This document shows positions 60,429-64,000 of a stretch of 64,000 bases of DNA, piece after piece. The position numbers were made by a program, and so were the translations under genes. The notes under the pieces were generated by a model. It made no database searches, had not been told where the DNA came from, and saw nothing but the letters and a program-made list of their open reading frames with translations. Origin of the DNA: Phalacrocorax aristotelis. Taxonomy: Eukaryota > Chordata > Aves > Suliformes > Phalacrocoracidae. Position 1 is the stretch's first letter. Each line of letters begins with the position of its first letter. Location of the stretch: contig NC_134286.1 in the NCBI RefSeq assembly GCF_949628215.1, positions 1,488,001-1,552,000 on the forward strand, in the 5' to 3' direction.

Positions 60429-60678
60429 TGTAGGGGAATAGACAGGGATCGGCGACCGGAAGATCACGGGATGTGACGGAAAGATAGACTCCTCCCCATA
60501 GGAGTGGCAGGAACAGGAAGTGCAAGAGCTATATAAGCGTGTGACGCAGCTAAATAAACAGACATTTTGTATCCATCATATTGATGTCTGTGCATCACTG
60601 TCCCCAGGGTGGGTAGAGCCCTGTGTCCCGGAGATATGTGGCCCAAGATAAGTTCTCCCATAGAAGCGTACAGCAACA
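60429..60678 (+). repeat. 5' LTR of class II provirus, 250 bp
   Basis: It begins TGTAGGGGAATAGACAGGG and ends CAGCAACA. TATA box TATATAAG is at 60530-60537 and AATAAA at 60553-60558, only 15 bases later, so the poly(A) signal probably overlaps the start of R. This is a very compact LTR. Confidence 0.9.
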
Positions 60679-60680
60679 AG

Positions 60681-60698
60681 TGGTGACCCCGACGTGAT
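60681..60698 (+). promoter_or_regulatory. Primer-binding site, tRNA-Trp
   Basis: TGGTGACCCCGACGTGAT lies two bases past the LTR. This 18-base sequence is the tRNA-Trp primer site known from avian sarcoma/leukosis viruses. Confidence 0.95.
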
Positions 60699-60789
60699 CG
60701 GCGGGGCGGCATGGCAAGTTCGCCGGGGGGCAAAGATAGCTTGAGGCACGCAGGGGCGGGACGGGGAGCCGCAGGTCGGCAGGCGCGCC

Positions 60790-61722
60790 ATGGAATCAGT
60801 CGTAAAGGTACTGAAGGGATTGGGGAAGGAATATGATACTTCGATATCGAAGGCACCTACCTCAAAGGCCATCCAATGGATGATTACGCAGTGGCTCATA
60901 CGGAGTCCCGCAGACATATTTAATAAAGATAATTGGGTGAGAATTAAAGAGGAGTTAGCCAAAAGGGCTATGATGGGAAAACCCCAGTACATACAGCTCT
61001 GGGGAAAGATACACCGATTACTATTGAAAGCTCGGGATGATCAGGAGATGTGGCGGCAGGCATGGCTGTGCCTGCACGGTGCTACAGGCGACAGTAGCAT
61101 GGAAATAGACCCAGGATCAGCAGTGGGGACGCAGGCAGGGGCAAGCATTGCGGGGGATGGTGAAGAAGCGGAGAGTTCGGACGGAGTAGCCTGGCCAACT
61201 ACTCAGTCTGAGGCTCCCAAAGAGGTGGATCGGGAAGCGGCAGTGTTCCCTGTTGAGCCAGCAGGACCTTTGGAATGCCCCCCTTCATACCCCGGGACGA
61301 TTTGGCACAGGCGCAGGGAGGGGGGCGTGGCGGCAGGCGCAGCGGGAGTGACGGAGCGGAAGGAGAAAGATGACCAGCGCCGGCAGCGGCACTGCCCTCT
61401 GCCCGACCCTCGAGACTGGCTCCCGGGGCAACCCTTGAGATGGGAGTCGGACGAGGAGGGGGATTGGGGTGCCTGGAGGGGAGGACAGGATGGGTATAGA
61501 TCAACCTCGAGTAGCAGCGCATCAGAAGTTGGGGGAGAAACCGATGCCCACATGTGGGAAGATGGGGCAGATTGCCTGCAGCGCGCAAAAAAGAGGCATA
61601 AGGCAGCAGGGACTCGGAGGACCAATCAGAAGGAGGGAGGAGAGGGACCGCCAAAAGGGGAGGTCCAGAGCGCTGCAGCTCCGGAGGGGTCCGCGGAGGA
61701 CGTGCTGCGGCAGCTGCAGTAG
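60790..61722 (+). pseudogene. gag: Gag N-terminal part: matrix and linker
   Basis: An open frame of 310 codons starts at the first ATG in good context (CGCCATGG). Residues 1-100 resemble the helical matrix domain of class II retroviruses. Residues 101-310 are a charged, Gly/Ser-rich linker with a PPSY motif at 164-167, a PPxY late domain that recruits NEDD4-type ligases for budding. The frame stops before capsid. A short upstream ATG frame begins at 60711. Gag normally continues into capsid; here the N-terminal capsid domain is missing. Confidence 0.85.
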
Positions 61723-61952
61723 GTTATGCGCGCACTAGGGGAAGTAACTCGGCGGCAGACATGACTCTTAACGAAGGGTGCACCCCAGCGACAGTCAGTC
61801 GAGTTACCTAACTGGCAGCTGATAGCCAGAGATTGTAGCCTCGATGGAGTAAGGATAGAGATGCCCTGGATATTCCCTGTCTGACTAGCTCCTGGAGGAG
61901 GGGCAGGGAGCTGCAAGCGGTAACGGAGAGTTCCCGCAGAGCGTATAGCGAA

Positions 61953-62282
61953 GTGGGCAGGTATGAAAAAAAAGCAGAACCTTGGCAAAAGATACAGCAA
62001 GGACTAGCAGAGCCATTTACAACGTTTTGTGACAGGTTGCAGAAGGCTATTATAGAATCAGAATTGCCACCAGCAGCCAAGGATGCAGTCCTTATGGATT
62101 GCCTCCGAAATAAAGCAAATCCGCAAACACAAGATGTCCTCCGCACCCTGGCGGTGGGGGCATCATTGGGTCAAACCATCAGGCATGTCTTGCGCCAGGA
62201 GGCGTTGCATCAGCATGGCGGTGTGGGAGCGCACATCTGCCAGAACCCTGACTGTGGAAGCGAAGAAAGAGTGCTGGTGTAA
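61953..62282 (+). pseudogene. gag: Capsid C-terminal domain
   Basis: This is a different frame from the matrix part. Residues 15-29 hold the major homology region (QQGLAEPFTTFCDRL), the hallmark of the retroviral capsid C-terminal domain. Only about 230 bp separate it from the end of the matrix frame, too little for the usual N-terminal capsid domain, so a deletion is inferred. A stop at 62280-62282 separates it from nucleocapsid in the same frame. Confidence 0.88.
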
Positions 62283-62291
62283 GCGGCTGGG

Positions 62292-62642
62292 GTGGGGCCG
62301 AGATGTCACTTGTGTGGACAGCAAGGGCACTTTAAAGCTGGGTGCCCGCTAGCGGAAAGGGGAGGACGTAATGGAGGAGGAGCGCGCCCAGTAGGGAGGT
62401 GCTGGGTGTGTGGGAAGCCAGGACACCTGGCAAGAGATTGTCCAACCACAAAGCCGGGAAACGACCAAAGGAGGGCGAAGCGAGGGGGATTCGCGCCTCC
62501 TGTGAGTCAAATGGCCCCCATCATGGTGCCAGCGCCAGGAGCTTGGCCCACCGTAGCGGGCCAAGGGGGAGTGACCCTTCAGGCAGGGGAGCAGAACCAG
62601 CAAGATTTGCAGGTTACGGCCCCCACGTGGCCTTGGTCATAG
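62292..62642 (+). pseudogene. gag: Nucleocapsid with two CCHC zinc knuckles
   Basis: Two C-x2-C-x4-H-x4-C knuckles are intact: CHLCGQQGHFKAGC (62304-62345) and CWVCGKPGHLARDC (62400-62441). They bind genomic RNA for packaging. The frame matches the capsid fragment but is cut from it by a stop. It overlaps the protease frame by -1, and a slippery heptamer lies just after knuckle two. Confidence 0.93.
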
Positions 62643-62995
62643 GCTGTAACGAGAGACCCATGGCGGCGGTGATGATTACCCCGCAAGAGCAGAGTTGCCC
62701 GGCACGGATATGCCTGGGAATGTTAGTGGATACCAGGGCAGATGTCACAGTGATGCCACTCGAACGGTGGCCACCAACTTGGCCCCTCGCCATGGGAAAA
62801 CATATAATAGGGGTAGGAGGAGAACAACAAACGAGGACTAGTACTTGCCCTGTGAAACTCGAAGTCATGGACGAGGAGGCAGGGAAGCTCCTCACGGCCG
62901 TAGTGACCATACTAGTAGCAGATGGGGTAGCAAGCCCCTTGTTGGGGCGAGACGCCCTTGCCCAGATGGGGATTGGGTTGAAACATTTAGCATAA
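62399..62995 (+). pseudogene. pro: Retroviral protease, active site changed
   Basis: The frame is -1 relative to nucleocapsid. The protease domain runs from about 62600. The active site reads LVDTRADVTVM, with AGG (Arg) at 62735-62737 in place of the Gly of the D-T/S-G triad. The C-terminal [12 protein letters not shown] motif is intact. As an aspartic dimer that cleaves Gag and Gag-Pol, this version should be inactive. Confidence 0.9.
62456..62500 (+). promoter_or_regulatory. -1 ribosomal frameshift signal (gag to pro)
   Basis: Heptamer GGGAAAC at 62456-62462 is in the correct phase for the nucleocapsid frame (G GGA AAC). After a 7-base spacer comes a hairpin: arm 62470-62479 (GGAGGGCGAA) pairs with 62490-62500 (TTCGCGCCTCC) with one bulged base, loop of 10. 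The shifted frame is the protease frame. GGGAAAC is a known gag-pro slippery site in betaretroviruses. Confidence 0.82.
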
Positions 62996-63009
62996 GGGCC
63001 ACTGCCTCA

Positions 63010-63990
63010 GAGGGGCTTCGTCAGCACAAGTTGGTGTGGAAAACCGAACAGCCCGTCTGGGTGGAGCAGTGGCCCCTGACAACAGAGAAAACAGAGGCTG
63101 TGAGAGCTATAGTAAAACAAGAGCACCAAGCAGGGCACCTAGAGCCCTCGATGAGCCCGTGGAACACCCCTATATTTGCTGTAAAAAAGAAAGATAAAAA
63201 CCAATGGAGGATACTGCATGACCTTAGAGCAGTAAATCAGCAAATGGAGGACATGGGGCCTCTCCAACCTGGCCTACCAGATCCGAGTGCTGTCCCAAAA
63301 GGGTGGCAAGTCATTGTTTTAGATATCAAAGACTGCTTCTAGAGTATTCCACTACATCCAGATGATAGAAAGAGATTTGCCTTTACTCTGCCCGCGGTGA
63401 ACCGCGCAGAACCAGGTAGTAGATGGCAGTGGACAGTACTTCCGCAGGGGATGAAAATTCTCCAGCGATCTGCCAGAGGTATGTGGCTTCTGCATTGCAG
63501 CAAGTAAGGCAACAGTATCAGGAGAGAATCTACATGATGCACTACATGGATGACGTCCTCATAGCTGCACCCACCGAGGCGTTGTGTGAACAAGTCTTTT
63601 CAGACACCCAAAGGGGCCTTGCGGGACAGGGCCTCAAGGTAGCTGAGGCAAAGGTACAGCGAGGACCAGTGTGTGGATTTCTGGGTGCTAGAATAGAAGG
63701 GGATTGCATACAAGCTCAGCCTATTAAACTTACACCTAAGGTTAAAAATTTACACGATGTACAGAAGCTGGTAGGAGCACTGCAGTGGTTGCGGACGTTT
63801 GTGCACGTCACTGGTGAGGAGATGCAACCTTTCTATGCGTTGCTGAAAGGGACCAAACCCATGGGAGCCCAGGAGTTTAGACCCTGAGGCAGTCCAGCAG
63901 TTGCAGGTGATAGAACGTCGAATGCAAAAGGAAGGAGTATGGCGGTGGGACCCTCAGGAGGAATTAATCGCAGGTTGGATTCTGACCGCC
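63010..63990 (+). pseudogene. pol: Reverse transcriptase, broken
   Basis: The fingers begin near [16 protein letters not shown], followed by [14 protein letters not shown] and [13 protein letters not shown]. The palm Asp is in VLDIKDCF, immediately followed by an in-frame TAG at 63340-63342. The frame shifts near 63455 (after LPQGMK) and again near 63873. The catalytic YMDD is intact at 63543-63554. The thumb has VQKLVGALQWLR. RNase H and integrase lie beyond the window. The enzyme cannot be made as a whole. Confidence 0.92.
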
Positions 63991-64000
63991 GGTGGAGGAT

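Larger units (their letters stand above)
60429..64000 (+). mobile_element. Class II (alpha/beta-like) provirus, runs off window
   Basis: In order: 5' LTR, tRNA-Trp primer site, MA, broken capsid, zinc-knuckle nucleocapsid, protease, reverse transcriptase. The right part lies beyond the window. The primer site matches avian alpharetroviruses. The gag, pro and pol frames step -1 and -1 as in betaretroviruses. Stops, frameshifts and a deletion make it non-functional. It abuts the minisatellite at 60428. Confidence 0.95.

Noticed and set aside
62794-62800. Heptamer GGGAAAA in the protease frame as a pro-pol slip site
   Set aside because: It lies in the middle of the protease domain, far before the RT starts. 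The phase fits but the position does not.
1-64000. tRNA genes
   Set aside because: No stretch with both A- and B-box motifs and a cloverleaf was found by eye; a tRNA scan would decide.

Overview
This is nuclear DNA from a bird. The evidence is CR1 non-LTR retrotransposon 3' fragments, several avian ERVL-type LTRs, a gammaretrovirus-like provirus, a class II provirus with a tRNA-Trp primer site, and CpG islands alternating with GC-rich minisatellites. No complete protein-coding host gene can be read. What survives of host genes is promoter-type CpG islands, a few candidate exons with good splice sites, and one good poly(A) site. The species and chromosome cannot be fixed from sequence alone. 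The density of ERVs, satellites and duplicated blocks would fit a microchromosome, a subtelomere or the W chromosome (inference only).

Layout. 1-11.4 kb: AT-rich, intron-like or intergenic, with a decayed minus-strand ERVL LTR (2.1-2.9 kb) that carries a nested CR1. 11.5-13.1 kb: CpG island with splice donors pointing both ways, a likely bidirectional promoter. 13.7-14.7 kb: CR1 with the remains of its reverse-transcriptase C-terminus, minus strand. 17.3-32 kb: a mosaic of duplicated blocks (A, B, C/G, D, E, F) with two plus-strand ERVL LTRs, a CpG island with tandem ZNF143-type sites, and candidate small exons. 32.6-33.3 kb: AT-rich degenerate repeat. 34.9-36.2 kb: two adjacent GC-rich minisatellites feeding into another CpG promoter. 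36.9-37.5 kb: minus-strand ERVL solo LTR with a clear 5-bp target duplication. 42-43.4 kb and 45.9-46.9 kb: two further CpG islands, the second with a candidate first coding exon. 46.6-49.0 kb: second copies of blocks A, B and C joined directly together.

49.06-54.72 kb: a minus-strand gammaretrovirus-like (class I) provirus with both LTRs, a probable tRNA-Arg primer site, decayed gag and pol, and no env. 54.7-60.4 kb: two back-to-back minisatellites, first a pyrimidine-rich array of about 105-bp units, then a 4.5-kb array built from 10- and 11-bp modules that is open in all six frames. 60.43-64.0 kb: a plus-strand class II provirus (250-bp LTR, tRNA-Trp primer site, MA, CA C-terminal domain, two zinc knuckles, protease, RT) that runs off the window. 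It is dead through stops, frameshifts, a capsid deletion and a protease active-site change, yet it keeps a textbook -1 frameshift signal between gag and pro.

Most long open frames are artefacts of GC-rich or repeated DNA and are not annotated as genes.
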